DNA from: Streptomyces bikiniensis
GTDB lineage: Bacteria; Actinomycetota; Actinomycetes; Streptomycetales; Streptomycetaceae
Assembly: GCA_000716465.1 (NCBI GenBank)
Contig: JNWL01000022.1
Span: 28,414-92,413 of the forward strand
DNA length: 64,000 nucleotides
Direction of reading: 5' to 3'
In this document: positions 44,801 through 52,049 of the stretch, piece after piece
Layout: each line of letters begins with the position of its first letter
Position numbering within the stretch: position 1 is the stretch's first letter
Notes under the pieces: generated by a model
The model's database searches: none
Told to the model about the DNA's origin: nothing
The model's input: only the letters and a program-made list of their open reading frames with translations
Made by a program: the position numbers and the translations under genes

Positions 44801-45017
44801 CGCGCGCGAGGGTCTGCCGGACGGGGGTCCGGACGGCGTCCGCCGGGGCCGTCGGCGTCGCGGGGGTCCGCGAAGGCACGGGGGTCGTCGGCGGCGCGGG
44901 GGCCGCCGGCACCCTCGGGAGCGCCTGCGCCGCGCCCGGGACCGTGCCGCCGAGGAAACCGCCGATGACCGCGGCGGCGACGGCCGTCGCGGTGCGCTTC
45001 CTGCGCCCGAGGTGCAC
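41877..45017 (-). CDS. Secreted GH84-type beta-N-acetylglucosaminidase with F5/8 C-terminal domain
   Basis: 1046 residues. Signal peptide ~1-36 (RRKR, then AVAAAVIGGFLGG). A Pro/Thr linker and an N-terminal alpha/beta domain (~95-230) lead to the GH84 barrel (~240-520): GVTEGFYGRPWTLDERLGQL, NRYLYAPGDDPYR, the active-site region QFQDASYDEWHCS (~327-340) and LVTMDNYPVNDY. A helical region follows, then an NEW3-like beta domain (VPLEVSVAPDVPVGAYRVPV) and an F5/8 type C carbohydrate-binding domain (~870-1005, AADGDPATRW...WWQLEL). The first of the two catalytic Asp of GH84 appears as Gln (QD instead of DD). GTG 45017 has GGGAG at 7 bases. Probably degrades GlcNAc-containing polymers outside the cell. 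Confidence 0.88.
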   Translation of the reverse strand: MHLGRRKRTATAVAAAVIGGFLGGTVPGAAQALPRVPAAPAPPTTPVPSRTPATPTAPADAVRTPVRQTLARVPAVWPRPQSLEGAGPSVRLGDEVTLLADADADPYALDALRGLLRAAGVRTVHTGLPGRGPVVRAAGPAGEGAEEALTALGVPERFDLPRGGYRLATGRFQGRETVVLDGVGEDGLFHAVQTLRQLLGSGREVPGVVVRDWPGTAERGVTEGFYGRPWTLDERLGQLDFLGRTKQNRYLYAPGDDPYRQLQWREPYPAAQRAEFRALAERARANHVTLGWAVSPAQSMCLASSADVAALTRKLDDMWALGVRSFQLQFQDASYDEWHCSRDADAFGRGPEAAAAAHARVANTVARHLAERHPDGEPLTVMPTEYYQDGSTAYRARLAEALDADVRVAWTGVGVVPRTITGGELAGARKALGHPLVTMDNYPVNDYAQDRLFLGPATGREPAVAAGSAAFLAHAMEQAAASRVPLFTTADYAWNPKGYRPEESWRAAVDDLAGPDPAAREALRALAGNDASSILAPAGESAYLKPLLAAFWEARGGTDTRAREEAARGLRDAFTVMRQAPERLADTAGGALGAETGPWLEQLSRYGRAGGTAVDMLLAQGRGDGAAAWRAQLELEGLRKELEASRVTVGAGVLDPFLTRALKEAAAWTGADRTPAARAERAAGSYTVRLDRARPVEALTVLAAPGPEGGRAGTDARVEAYVPGEGWRPLGPLASSGWTQTELKGLRAEALRVAWSEDGPAPGVRSLVPWFADGPRADVSLTRTEADVVIGGPAQRVDVELTGRRAGGVRGPLAARAPKGIAVRLPERAAVERGARTRVPLEVSVAPDVPVGAYRVPVSFAGEERVLTVRAFPRTAGPDLARTAKASSSGDETPDFPASSAADGDPATRWSSPAEDGAWWQLELPAPARIGQVVLHWQDAYASRYRVQVSADGRVWRTAATVAEGRGGRESVRMDAADTRFLRVQGEKRATRFGYSLWSVETYAVAPPEKPKTSEEPGKAPPEKPVTAPDALATAPPGAPEERPAP

Positions 45018-45150
45018 GGGGGTCTCCCTTCGGCGGGGCCGGCCGCTCCGCCGGTTGGTCACGAGTCGGTCACGAGCCCACCACCCGTCGCACGCGAGTG
45101 TCAATGCACATGGCCGATGTGTCGGCTTTGCCCGGCAGGGCGTCGGCGGG

Positions 45151-45168
45151 GTGACGTCACTTCGTCAC
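45151..45168. promoter_or_regulatory. Palindrome upstream of the malQ unit
   Basis: GTGACGTCAC (45151-45160) is a perfect 10-bp palindrome, followed at once by TTCGTCAC, repeating the half-site. It lies ~90 bases before the small peptide gene and ~130 before the divergent glycosidase start, so it could serve either. The regulator is not known. Confidence 0.35.
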
Positions 45169-45251
45169 TTTCCGCCGGTAAAACGAGGTGCGGTGGGTAT
45201 GGCTCAGTCGTTGTCCAGGTCCCACCTGTCGAGACGAACCGGGAGACCCCC

Positions 45252-45464
45252 GTGACCACGACCGCCCGCCACGAACGGATACGCGTTCCGCAGCAGTCGG
45301 CACCCGCCGGCGCGCCGCTGACCAGTGAGCCGCTGACCAGCGAGCCGCCCCTGCCCGAAGCGTCCCCCCTCACCAGCGAGCCCCCGCTGACCGCGGAGGC
45401 CCATCTGACCAGCGAACCCACCGCCCCCGTCCACGCGGGCGGCCCGGAGTCCCCCGGAGTGTGA
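45252..45464 (+). CDS. Small LTSEP-repeat peptide upstream of malQ
   Basis: 70 residues from GTG 45252, with GGGAG seven bases upstream. The peptide has a short basic N-terminus (RHERIRVPQQ) and then four LTSEP units and one LTAEA, spaced by Pro/Ala. No signal peptide, membrane helix or known domain. The stop (45462-45464) is one base from the malQ GTG, and malQ has no other good SD position, so malQ translation may depend on this frame. It could be an independent leader peptide, or the remains of an N-terminal extension of MalQ. The good SD and sharp coupling favour a real translated frame, but expression is unproven. Confidence 0.55.
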   Translation: MTTTARHERIRVPQQSAPAGAPLTSEPLTSEPPLPEASPLTSEPPLTAEAHLTSEPTAPVHAGGPESPGV

Positions 45465-45465
45465 A

Positions 45466-47763
45466 GTGACCCTGGCCCGTCTCGCCGCCCGTCACGGCGT
45501 CGCCACCGTCCACAGCCCCGCCGACGGCGGCGACGTGCCCGTGCCGGAGGCCACGGTGGTGGCCGTCCTCGCCGCCCTGGGCGTGGACGCGTCCACGCCG
45601 GAGGCGGTCACGGCCGCCCTCGAAGCGGCGGAACGCGCCGACCGGGAGCGCCTGCTGCCCCCGACCCTGGTCCACTGGCGGACCGGGGACGGGGGTGACG
45701 GGCCCGGCGCGAGCCCCCGCGAGGACGCGGCCCCGTACAGGGGTACGAACCCGTACGGAGACGCAAACCCGTACGGAGACGCAAACCCGTACGGAGACGC
45801 GGTCCCGCACGGAGACGCGGTCCCGCACGGAGACGCGGCCCCATACGCAGACTCTGCCCCGTACGCAGACTCTGCCCCGTACGGGGAACCCCCCGCGCAC
45901 CCCCGGGACGCCCCCCTCCGCCCCCCGTCCCACCTCCCGCCCGGCACCCGGCTCCAGGTCACCACCGAGGACGGTGCCGTCGTCCTCGGTGACGACTGGT
46001 CGGGGCTGCCCCTCGGCGTCCACACCGTCGAGGCCGAGGCCCCCGACGGGCGCACGGCCACCGCCACCCTGATCGTGAGCCCCGCGCGCGTCCCCGGGCC
46101 CGCCCGGCGCACGTACGGCCTCCTCGTCCAGCTCTACTCGCTGCTCTCCCAGCGCTCCTGGGGCATGGGCGACCTCGGTGACCTGCGCGAGCTCGCCACC
46201 TGGGCCGGACGGCGGCACGGTGCCGGGTTCGTCCAGGTCAACCCGCTCCACGCGGGCGTGCCCGGCGCCCCCGCCGACCCCTCCCCGTACCGCCCCTCCT
46301 CGCGCCGCTTCCCGGACCCCGTCCACCTGCGGATCGAGGAGATCCCCGAGTACGCCCTGATCGGCCCCGAGCGCCGCGAGGAGCTGGACCGAATCCTCGC
46401 CGACGCGGCCGAGCTGCGCGAACGGGTCCTCGGCAAGGGCGCCCTGATCGACCGGGACGCGGTCTGGGAGGTCAAGCGGCGGGCCCTGGAACTGCTCCTC
46501 ACGACCGTGGAGCTCGGCCCCGGCAGGCGCGCCGACTTCCACGACTTCCTGGCCGGGCGGGGCCGCGCCCTGGAGGACCACGCCACCTACCAGGCCCTCG
46601 CCGAACGGCACGGCCCCCACTGGCGCTCCTGGCCCGAGGCGCTGCGCACCCCGCGCGCGGCGGAGGCGGCCGTGCGCGCCGATCCCGCCCTGGCCGCCCG
46701 GGTCGACTTCCACTGCCGGCTCGCCTGGCTGACGGACCGGCAGCTCGCGGCCGCCGCCGGGGCCGCCCGCGAGGCCGGGATGGAGGTCGGGATCGTCCAC
46801 GACCTGGCGGTCGGGGTCCACCCGGAGGGGTCGGACGCCTGGGCCGGCCAGGAGGCCTTCGCCGCCGGCATGTCGGTCGGCGCCCCGCCCGACGCCTTCA
46901 ACGCCCGGGGCCAGGACTGGGGTCTGCCGCCCTGGCGGCCCGACGCCCTCGCCGCCGCGGGCTACGCCCCGTACCGGGGGCTCCTGCGCGAACTCCTGCG
47001 CCACGCGGGCGCGCTGCGCATCGACCACGTGATGGGCCTCTTCCGGCTCTGGTGGGTGCCGGAGGGCCGCGAGCCCACCGAGGGCACGTACGTCCGGTAC
47101 GACGCCGACGCGATGCTCGCCGTCCTCGTCCTGGAGGCGCACCGCGCCGGGGCCCTGGTCATCGGCGAGGACCTGGGCACGGTCGAGCCGGGGGTGCGGG
47201 AGGAGCTGGCCCGGCGCGGGGTGTTCGGGACCTCCGTGCTCTGGTTCGAGCGGGACTGGGCGGGCACCGGGCGCCCGCTGCCCCCGGAGGAGTGGCGCGC
47301 GGAGTGCGTGGCCACCGCCACCACCCACGACCTGCCGTCCACCGCCGCCCGGCTCTCCGGCGACCACGTCGTGCTGCGGCACCGGCTCGGGCTGCTCCCC
47401 GGCGACCTGGAGCGCGAGCGGTCGGCGGACCGGGCCGAGACCGCCGAGTGGCGGGGTCTGTTCGAGCGCCTCGGGCTGCTCCCGGAGGGGCCGGGGGAGG
47501 AGGCCGAGATCCGGGCCGTCCACCGGTACCTGCTCGCCACCCCGGCCCGGATGGTCGGGGTCTGGCTCCCGGACGCCGTGGGCGACCGCAGACCGCAGAA
47601 CCTGCCGGGCACCTGGGACGAGTACCCCAACTGGCGGCTGCCGGTCGCGGGCCCCGACGGGCAGCCGCTCACCCTGGAGCAACTGGCCGCCTCGCCCCGG
47701 GCGCACGCCCTCCTGAGCGAGCTGCACGCCCGTACGGCACCCCCGGGCGCGCGGCGGGTTTAG
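45466..47763 (+). CDS. malQ: 4-alpha-glucanotransferase (amylomaltase)
   Basis: 765 residues, GH77. N-terminal domain ~1-90 (LARLAARHGVATVHSPADG), a repeat linker (~95-136), a beta domain, then the barrel. Catalytic residues: nucleophile Asp in ALRIDHVMGL, acid/base Glu in GEDLGTV, third Asp in TTHDLPST. It transfers alpha-1,4-glucan segments between maltodextrins in the cytosol. No glycogen or maltose genes are adjacent. GTG 45466 is one base after the stop of the small peptide gene. The linker is seven 18-bp repeats (NPYGDA and variants), an unusual insertion for the family. Confidence 0.95.
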   Translation: MTLARLAARHGVATVHSPADGGDVPVPEATVVAVLAALGVDASTPEAVTAALEAAERADRERLLPPTLVHWRTGDGGDGPGASPREDAAPYRGTNPYGDANPYGDANPYGDAVPHGDAVPHGDAAPYADSAPYADSAPYGEPPAHPRDAPLRPPSHLPPGTRLQVTTEDGAVVLGDDWSGLPLGVHTVEAEAPDGRTATATLIVSPARVPGPARRTYGLLVQLYSLLSQRSWGMGDLGDLRELATWAGRRHGAGFVQVNPLHAGVPGAPADPSPYRPSSRRFPDPVHLRIEEIPEYALIGPERREELDRILADAAELRERVLGKGALIDRDAVWEVKRRALELLLTTVELGPGRRADFHDFLAGRGRALEDHATYQALAERHGPHWRSWPEALRTPRAAEAAVRADPALAARVDFHCRLAWLTDRQLAAAAGAAREAGMEVGIVHDLAVGVHPEGSDAWAGQEAFAAGMSVGAPPDAFNARGQDWGLPPWRPDALAAAGYAPYRGLLRELLRHAGALRIDHVMGLFRLWWVPEGREPTEGTYVRYDADAMLAVLVLEAHRAGALVIGEDLGTVEPGVREELARRGVFGTSVLWFERDWAGTGRPLPPEEWRAECVATATTHDLPSTAARLSGDHVVLRHRLGLLPGDLERERSADRAETAEWRGLFERLGLLPEGPGEEAEIRAVHRYLLATPARMVGVWLPDAVGDRRPQNLPGTWDEYPNWRLPVAGPDGQPLTLEQLAASPRAHALLSELHARTAPPGARRV
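45748..45873 (+). repeat. In-frame tandem repeat, 18-bp unit, seven copies inside malQ
   Basis: Units at 45748, 45766, 45784, 45802, 45820, 45838 and 45856 encode NPYGDA (three), VPHGDA (two) and APYADS (two), then a partial APYGE. The first three are nearly identical at DNA level, the later ones form diverged pairs, as if pairs were duplicated in turn. It makes a ~42-residue hydrophilic linker between the N-terminal domain and the rest of MalQ. Confidence 0.93.
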
Positions 47764-47771
47764 GCGTTCGC

Positions 47772-47777
47772 TACGTT
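47772..47777 (+). promoter_or_regulatory. -10 box for a leaderless small-membrane-protein mRNA
   Basis: TACGTT ends six bases before the GTG at 47784; there is no SD. This spacing is what is expected of a leaderless transcript in Streptomyces. No convincing -35 is seen inside the end of malQ. Confidence 0.45.
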
Positions 47778-47783
47778 TGCACC

Positions 47784-48011
47784 GTGGACAAGAAGAACGC
47801 CCTGCGCGCCGGCGCCGTCGCGGCCGGTACGACGCTGATGATGCTGCTCATGTCGTCCCCCGCGCTCGCGCTCACCCGCGACGACGGTGACGACCCGGCC
47901 CCCAAGCTGGAGGTCGTCGAGACCCTCGGCCTGTTCGTGGCCGCCCCGCTGGTGCTGTTCCTGGTCATCACCGGCCTGGTGATGGTGCTCGACAAGTCCA
48001 AGAAGGCGTAA
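47784..48011 (+). CDS. Small membrane protein, conserved in actinomycetes
   Basis: 75 residues. A signal-like helix (~8-30, AGAVAAGTTLMMLLMSSPALAL) is followed by a short acidic external segment (TRDDGDDPAPKLEV) and a C-terminal membrane helix (LGLFVAAPLVLFLVITGLVMVL) ending DKSKKA. It would be a one- or two-pass membrane protein of unknown function. It begins 20 bases after malQ at GTG 47784 without an SD and has its own -10-like box; it ends before a strong bidirectional terminator. Confidence 0.8.
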   Translation: MDKKNALRAGAVAAGTTLMMLLMSSPALALTRDDGDDPAPKLEVVETLGLFVAAPLVLFLVITGLVMVLDKSKKA

Positions 48012-48058
48012 CTCCTTCCCCCGGGCTCCTTCCTTCGGGCTTCTTCCTCCGGCTCCGT

Positions 48059-48100
48059 CGAAGGCGCCGCACGGCACCGACGTGCCGTGCGGCGCCTTCG
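48059..48100. terminator. Bidirectional terminator, 18-bp perfect stem
   Basis: Positions 48059-48076 (beginning CGAAGGCGCCGC) pair perfectly with 48083-48100 around a 6-base loop CCGACG. It lies between convergent genes (small membrane protein and marR) and should end both transcripts. One of the strongest hairpins in the window. Confidence 0.88.
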
Positions 48101-48123
48101 CGCGCCCGCGTGCCCGCGCCCCG

Positions 48124-48642
48124 TCAGGCCGTGGTCGCGAGCAGTCTGCGCAGCAGCCCGGCCAGCTGCTCCGCCTCCTCCGCGTCGAGCGCGGCCTCCA
48201 GGGCCGCCCGCTGCTCCGCGAGGCCGTCCGCGACGGCCAGGTCCACCAGCTCCCGGCCGCGCTCGCTGAGGGTGACCCGCAGCCCGCGCCGGTCGTTCGG
48301 GTCGGGGCTGCGGCTGAGCAGCCCGGCCTTCTCCAGGCGGTCGAGGCGGCCCGTCATGCCCCCCGTGGTGATCATCAGCGTGGCGGACAGCTCGCGCGGC
48401 GAGAGCGTGTACGGCTCCCCGGACCTGCGCAGGGTCGCGAGCACGTCGAACTCCCCGCGCGCCACGCCGTGCGGCAGGTACGCCCTGGCCATCCTGTCGC
48501 CCATGGCGTCGGCCAGCCGGTAGATCCGGCCGAAGACGGCCATCGGCACCGTGTCCAGGTCGGGCCGGACGACCGCCCACTGGTCGGTGATGGCGTCGAC
48601 GGCGTCGCGGGTGGGCCCCGGGCCTGGGGTTTTCGTGTCCAT
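48124..48642 (-). CDS. MarR-family transcriptional regulator
   Basis: 172 residues. MarR winged helix: FDVLATLRRSGEPYTLSPRELSATLMITTGGMTGRLDRLEKAGLLSRSPDPNDRRGLRVTLSERG, including the DxRxxxV wing. Helices on both sides form the dimer. ATG 48642 (MDTKTPG) has GGGGAG at 9 bases; the open frame begins 45 bases earlier. It is divergent from the EamA transporter gene across an A/T-rich gap and probably represses both itself and the transporter. Confidence 0.92.
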   Translation of the reverse strand: MDTKTPGPGPTRDAVDAITDQWAVVRPDLDTVPMAVFGRIYRLADAMGDRMARAYLPHGVARGEFDVLATLRRSGEPYTLSPRELSATLMITTGGMTGRLDRLEKAGLLSRSPDPNDRRGLRVTLSERGRELVDLAVADGLAEQRAALEAALDAEEAEQLAGLLRRLLATTA

Positions 48643-48684
48643 GTTCCCAGTCTCCCCTTCTGTGCGACTCGACGGCAAGAAAGA

Positions 48685-48732
48685 CACTTGCGCGAAAGTA
48701 GCTTAGTGTTAAGTTAATTAGTAACAAGTTTA
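48685..48732. promoter_or_regulatory. Divergent promoter/operator region between marR and the EamA gene
   Basis: A sharply A/T-rich island. On the minus strand TTGTTA and TAAGCT are 16 bp apart and fit a marR promoter. Inside are CTTAGTGTTAAG (inverted CTTA/TAAG) and TTAAGTTAA (perfect odd palindrome), likely MarR sites overlapping the promoter. The plus-strand promoter for the transporter should overlap the same island. Confidence 0.6.
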
Positions 48733-48789
48733 ACCGGTCGGTCCGGGACCCCGCCCCGGCACACCGGCACCCGCCACCAGGGGGAGCCC

Positions 48790-49857
48790 ATGTCCCACAC
48801 GGCCCACACGCCCCACAAGGCCGCCTTCGTCGCGTTGACCGCCCTCGCCCCGATCTCATGGGGCTCCACCTACTACGTCACCACCGAGTTCCTACCGCCC
48901 GACCGGCCCCTCTTCACCGGTCTGATGCGCGCCCTGCCCGCCGGACTCCTGCTCCTGGCGCTCACCCGCAAGCTCCCGACGGGCGCCTGGTGGGGGAAGG
49001 CCGCCGTCCTCGGCGCCCTCAACATCGGCGCCTTCTTCCCGCTGCTCTTCCTCGCCGCCTACCGGCTCCCCGGCGGCGTCGCCGCCGTCGTCGGCTCCGT
49101 CGGCCCGCTCTTCGTCGTCGGCCTCGCCGCCCTCCTCCTGGGCGACCGGCCCACCGTCCGGGCCCTGGTCACCGCCGTCGCCGCCGCCTTCGGCGTCAGC
49201 CTCGTCGTCCTCAAGGCCGGGGCCGCGCTCGACCTCGTCGGCGTGGTCGCCGGACTGCTCTCCGCCCTCTCCATGTCGGCGGGCGTCGTCCTCACCAAGC
49301 GCTGGGGCCGCCCCGAGGGCGTCGGCGCCCTCGCCGCCACCGGCTGGCAGCTCACCGCGGGCGGCCTCGTCATCCTGCCGATCGCCTTCCTCGTCGAGGG
49401 CGCCCCGCCGGCCCTGAACGGCACGAACCTGGCCGGTTACGCGTACCTCGCCTTCGGCAACACCGCGATCTCGTACGTCCTCTGGTTCCGCGGCATCGAG
49501 CGGCTGAGCGCCTCCTCGGTCACCATCCTCGGCCCCCTCTCGCCGGTCACCGCCGCGATCATCGGCTGGGCGGCCCTCGGCCAGGCGCTCGGCCCGGTCC
49601 AGCTCCTCGGCATGGTGATCGCCCTCGGCGCCACCGTGGCGGGCCAGCTGAACCCGCGCAGGCCCAAGACCCCGGCGGAGGAGGAGACCGGGGCGGAAGC
49701 GGTCCAGGCCCAGGGGGGAGCGGTCCGGGCCGAAGCGGAAGCGCCCCGGGCCCAAACGGAAGCGCTCCGGGCCCAAGCGGAAGGGCCCCGGCTCCGGGAG
49801 GAAGCGCCCCGAGCGGAAGCCCCCGTCGAGAAGGAGGCCTCGGAGGCGCCCCGATAG
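48790..49857 (+). CDS. EamA-family (DMT superfamily) transporter
   Basis: 355 residues. Ten membrane helices in two EamA repeats, residues ~10-290: it starts with AFVALTALAPISWGSTYYVTTEFLPPDRPLF and has the second repeat near TGWQLTAGGLVILPIAFLVEG. The last ~60 residues are a soluble tail of Ala/Glu/Arg-rich repeats (EAPRAQTEALRAQAEGPR). Probably exports a small metabolite or drug; MarR neighbours commonly control such exporters. ATG 48790 follows GGGGAG. Confidence 0.92.
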   Translation: MSHTAHTPHKAAFVALTALAPISWGSTYYVTTEFLPPDRPLFTGLMRALPAGLLLLALTRKLPTGAWWGKAAVLGALNIGAFFPLLFLAAYRLPGGVAAVVGSVGPLFVVGLAALLLGDRPTVRALVTAVAAAFGVSLVVLKAGAALDLVGVVAGLLSALSMSAGVVLTKRWGRPEGVGALAATGWQLTAGGLVILPIAFLVEGAPPALNGTNLAGYAYLAFGNTAISYVLWFRGIERLSASSVTILGPLSPVTAAIIGWAALGQALGPVQLLGMVIALGATVAGQLNPRRPKTPAEEETGAEAVQAQGGAVRAEAEAPRAQTEALRAQAEGPRLREEAPRAEAPVEKEASEAPR

Positions 49858-49860
49858 GTT
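49855..49860 (+). promoter_or_regulatory. -10 box for a leaderless lysR mRNA
   Basis: TAGGTT, which includes the stop codon of the transporter gene, ends six bases before the ATG at 49867, and no SD is present between them. This fits leaderless transcription of the LysR gene. No clear -35 is found. Confidence 0.45.
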
Positions 49861-49866
49861 GCGCCC

Positions 49867-50793
49867 ATGACCGAGTGGGACATCAAGAAGCTCCGGATCC
49901 TCCGCACCCTCCGCGACCGCGGCACCGTCACCGCGACCGCGGAGGCCCTGCTCATGACCCCCTCGGCCGTCTCGCAGCAGCTCACCAACCTCGCCAAGCA
50001 GCTCGGGGTCACGCTCCTGGAGGCCCAGGGCCGCCGGGTCCGGCTCACCGACGCCGCCCACCTGGTGCTGCGGCACGCGGAGGCGGTCTTCGCCCAGCTG
50101 GAGCGCGCCGACGCCGAACTCGACGGCTATCTGCGCGGCGAGGCCGGGCGGGTGCGGATCGCGGCCTTCCCCACCTCCGTGCCCGCGCTCGTCGTCCCCG
50201 CCGTGCGGCACCTGCGGACCGCCCACCCCCGGCTCGACGTCCGGGTCCGGGAGGCCGAGGCGGCGGAGGCGTACGAACTGCTCACGGCCGGCGAGGTCGA
50301 CCTCGCCCTCTCGCTGGCCGCCCACGCGCCCACCGCCCGCGACCCCAAGTTCAGCCGGATGCCGCTGCTCGCCGACCCGCTCGACGTCGCCCTGTCCGCC
50401 GGGCACCCGCTCGCCGGCGCCCCCGGCCTGCGGCTCGCCGACCTCGCCGCCGAGCCCTGGATCTACGGCGGCTCCGGACCCTGGTCCGAGATCACCACCG
50501 CCGCCTGCGAGGCCGCCGGCTTCGTGCCCGAGCAGGCCCACAGCGCCTCGGGGTGGACCGCGATCCTCGCCATGGTCGAGGCCGGGATGGGTGTCGCGCT
50601 CGTGCCCCGCATGGCCTCCGCCGAACGCCGGGGCGGCACCGGGGTCGTCATGCGCGTCCTCTCCGCCGACCAGCCGCGCCGCCACGTCGTCGCGGCGGTG
50701 CGCGGCGGGGCGGAGGAGGGGCCGGCGGTGGCCCGGGTCCTGGCCGCGCTGCGCCGGGCGGCGACGGAACGCGAAACCGTTCAGCGGAACTGA
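49867..50793 (+). CDS. LysR-type transcriptional regulator next to allantoicase
   Basis: 308 residues. N-terminal HTH (DIKKLRILRTLRDRGTVTATAEALLMTPSAVSQQLTNLAKQLGVTLLEAQGRRVRLT) and a LysR effector-binding domain from ~90 (VRIAAFPTSVPALVVPAVRHL). Starts 9 bases after the EamA gene and ends 59 bases before allantoicase, all on the same strand. It may control the transporter, allantoicase, or both; sequence does not decide. Confidence 0.92.
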   Translation: MTEWDIKKLRILRTLRDRGTVTATAEALLMTPSAVSQQLTNLAKQLGVTLLEAQGRRVRLTDAAHLVLRHAEAVFAQLERADAELDGYLRGEAGRVRIAAFPTSVPALVVPAVRHLRTAHPRLDVRVREAEAAEAYELLTAGEVDLALSLAAHAPTARDPKFSRMPLLADPLDVALSAGHPLAGAPGLRLADLAAEPWIYGGSGPWSEITTAACEAAGFVPEQAHSASGWTAILAMVEAGMGVALVPRMASAERRGGTGVVMRVLSADQPRRHVVAAVRGGAEEGPAVARVLAALRRAATERETVQRN

Positions 50794-50852
50794 ACGACAC
50801 CGTCGAAAACATTCGATGGACCTGGAAGGCCGTGGTGCGTGACAGTCGGTCC

Positions 50853-51977
50853 ATGAGCGAACTCGACACCCACCAGGACCCGCACGCCAACGACGCCGCC
50901 CCCTACTCCGGCGGGGACCCCTACGCCGACTACCGCGCCGGGGACTTCCCCTTCACCGAGCTGGTCGACCTCGCCGACCGCCGCCTCGGCGCCGGGGTCG
51001 TCGCCGCCAACGACGAGTTCTTCGCCGAGCGGGAGAACCTCCTGGTCCGCGAGCGCGCCGTCTTCGACCCCGAGCGCTTCGGCCACAAGGGCAAGATCAT
51101 GGACGGCTGGGAGACCCGCCGCCGCCGGGGCGCCGACGCCGACCACGTCTTCCCCGCCCCCGAGGACCACGACTGGGCGGTCGTCCGCCTCGGCGCCCCC
51201 GGCGTCGTCCGGGGGATCGTCGTCGACACCGCCCACTTCCGGGGCAACTACCCGCAGAAGGTGTCGGTCCAGGCCGCCGCCGTCGAGGGCACCCCGAGCC
51301 CGGCCGAACTCCTCGACGCGAAGTGGGAGGAGCTGGTCCCGCCCACCCCCGTCCGCGGCCACGCCGCCAACGGCTTCGCGATCGACGTGGAGCGCCGCTT
51401 CACCCACGTCCGCCTCTGCCAGCACCCCGACGGCGGCGTCGCCCGCCTCCGCGTCCACGGCGAGGTCGTGCCCGACCCCGAGTGGCTGGAACTCCTCGGC
51501 ACCCTCGACCTGGTCTCCGTACTGAACGGCGGCACGTACGAGGACGCCTCGGACCGGTTCTACTCCTCGCCCACCCAGATCATCCTGCCCGGCACCTCCC
51601 GCAAGATGGACGACGGCTGGGAGAACCGCCGCCGCCGGGTCCGCGGCACCAACGACTGGGTGCGCTTCCGGCTCGCCGCCCAGGGCGCCGTCCGCGCCGT
51701 CGAGATCGACACCGCCTACCTCAAGGGCAACTCGGCGGGCTGGATCGCCCTCCAGGGCCGCAACGGCGAGAGCGGCGAGTGGTTCGAGGTCATCCCCAGG
51801 ACCCGGCTCCAGCCCGACACCCCGCACCGCTTCAAGCTGCCCGCCCAGGCCGTCGTCACCCATGTGCGCCTGGACGCCTTCCCGGACGGCGGCGTCGCCC
51901 GGATGCGCCTCCACGGCACGCTCACGGAGCAGGGCGCGGCCGACCTGCGCGCCCGGTACGCGGCCCTCGGCGGCTGA
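50853..51977 (+). CDS. alc: Allantoicase
   Basis: 374 residues. Converts allantoate to ureidoglycolate and urea in purine breakdown, in the cytosol. The protein is two copies of the allantoicase fold: KIMDGWETRRRR in the first half and KMDDGWENRRRR in the second; likewise VDTAHFRGNYP and IDTAYLKGNSAG. It begins with SGGDPYADYRAGDFPFTELVDLA, as in streptomycete members. ATG 50853 lacks a good SD; GTG 50835, in frame with GGAAGG five bases upstream, is a real alternative. No allantoinase or other purine-degradation gene is in the window. Confidence 0.95.
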   Translation: MSELDTHQDPHANDAAPYSGGDPYADYRAGDFPFTELVDLADRRLGAGVVAANDEFFAERENLLVRERAVFDPERFGHKGKIMDGWETRRRRGADADHVFPAPEDHDWAVVRLGAPGVVRGIVVDTAHFRGNYPQKVSVQAAAVEGTPSPAELLDAKWEELVPPTPVRGHAANGFAIDVERRFTHVRLCQHPDGGVARLRVHGEVVPDPEWLELLGTLDLVSVLNGGTYEDASDRFYSSPTQIILPGTSRKMDDGWENRRRRVRGTNDWVRFRLAAQGAVRAVEIDTAYLKGNSAGWIALQGRNGESGEWFEVIPRTRLQPDTPHRFKLPAQAVVTHVRLDAFPDGGVARMRLHGTLTEQGAADLRARYAALGG

Positions 51978-51990
51978 CCGCCAGGACACG

Positions 51991-52027
51991 GAGAAGGGGC
52001 ACCCCCCAGGGGAGGGCGCCCCTTCTC
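51991..52027. terminator. Terminator between allantoicase and pepN
   Basis: GAGAAGGGGC (51991-52000) pairs exactly with GCCCCTTCTC (52018-52027), with extra C/G pairing possible inside the loop. The two flanking genes converge here, so it can serve both. Confidence 0.8.
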
Positions 52028-52049
52028 CCGTACGGCCCTACCGGCGGTC

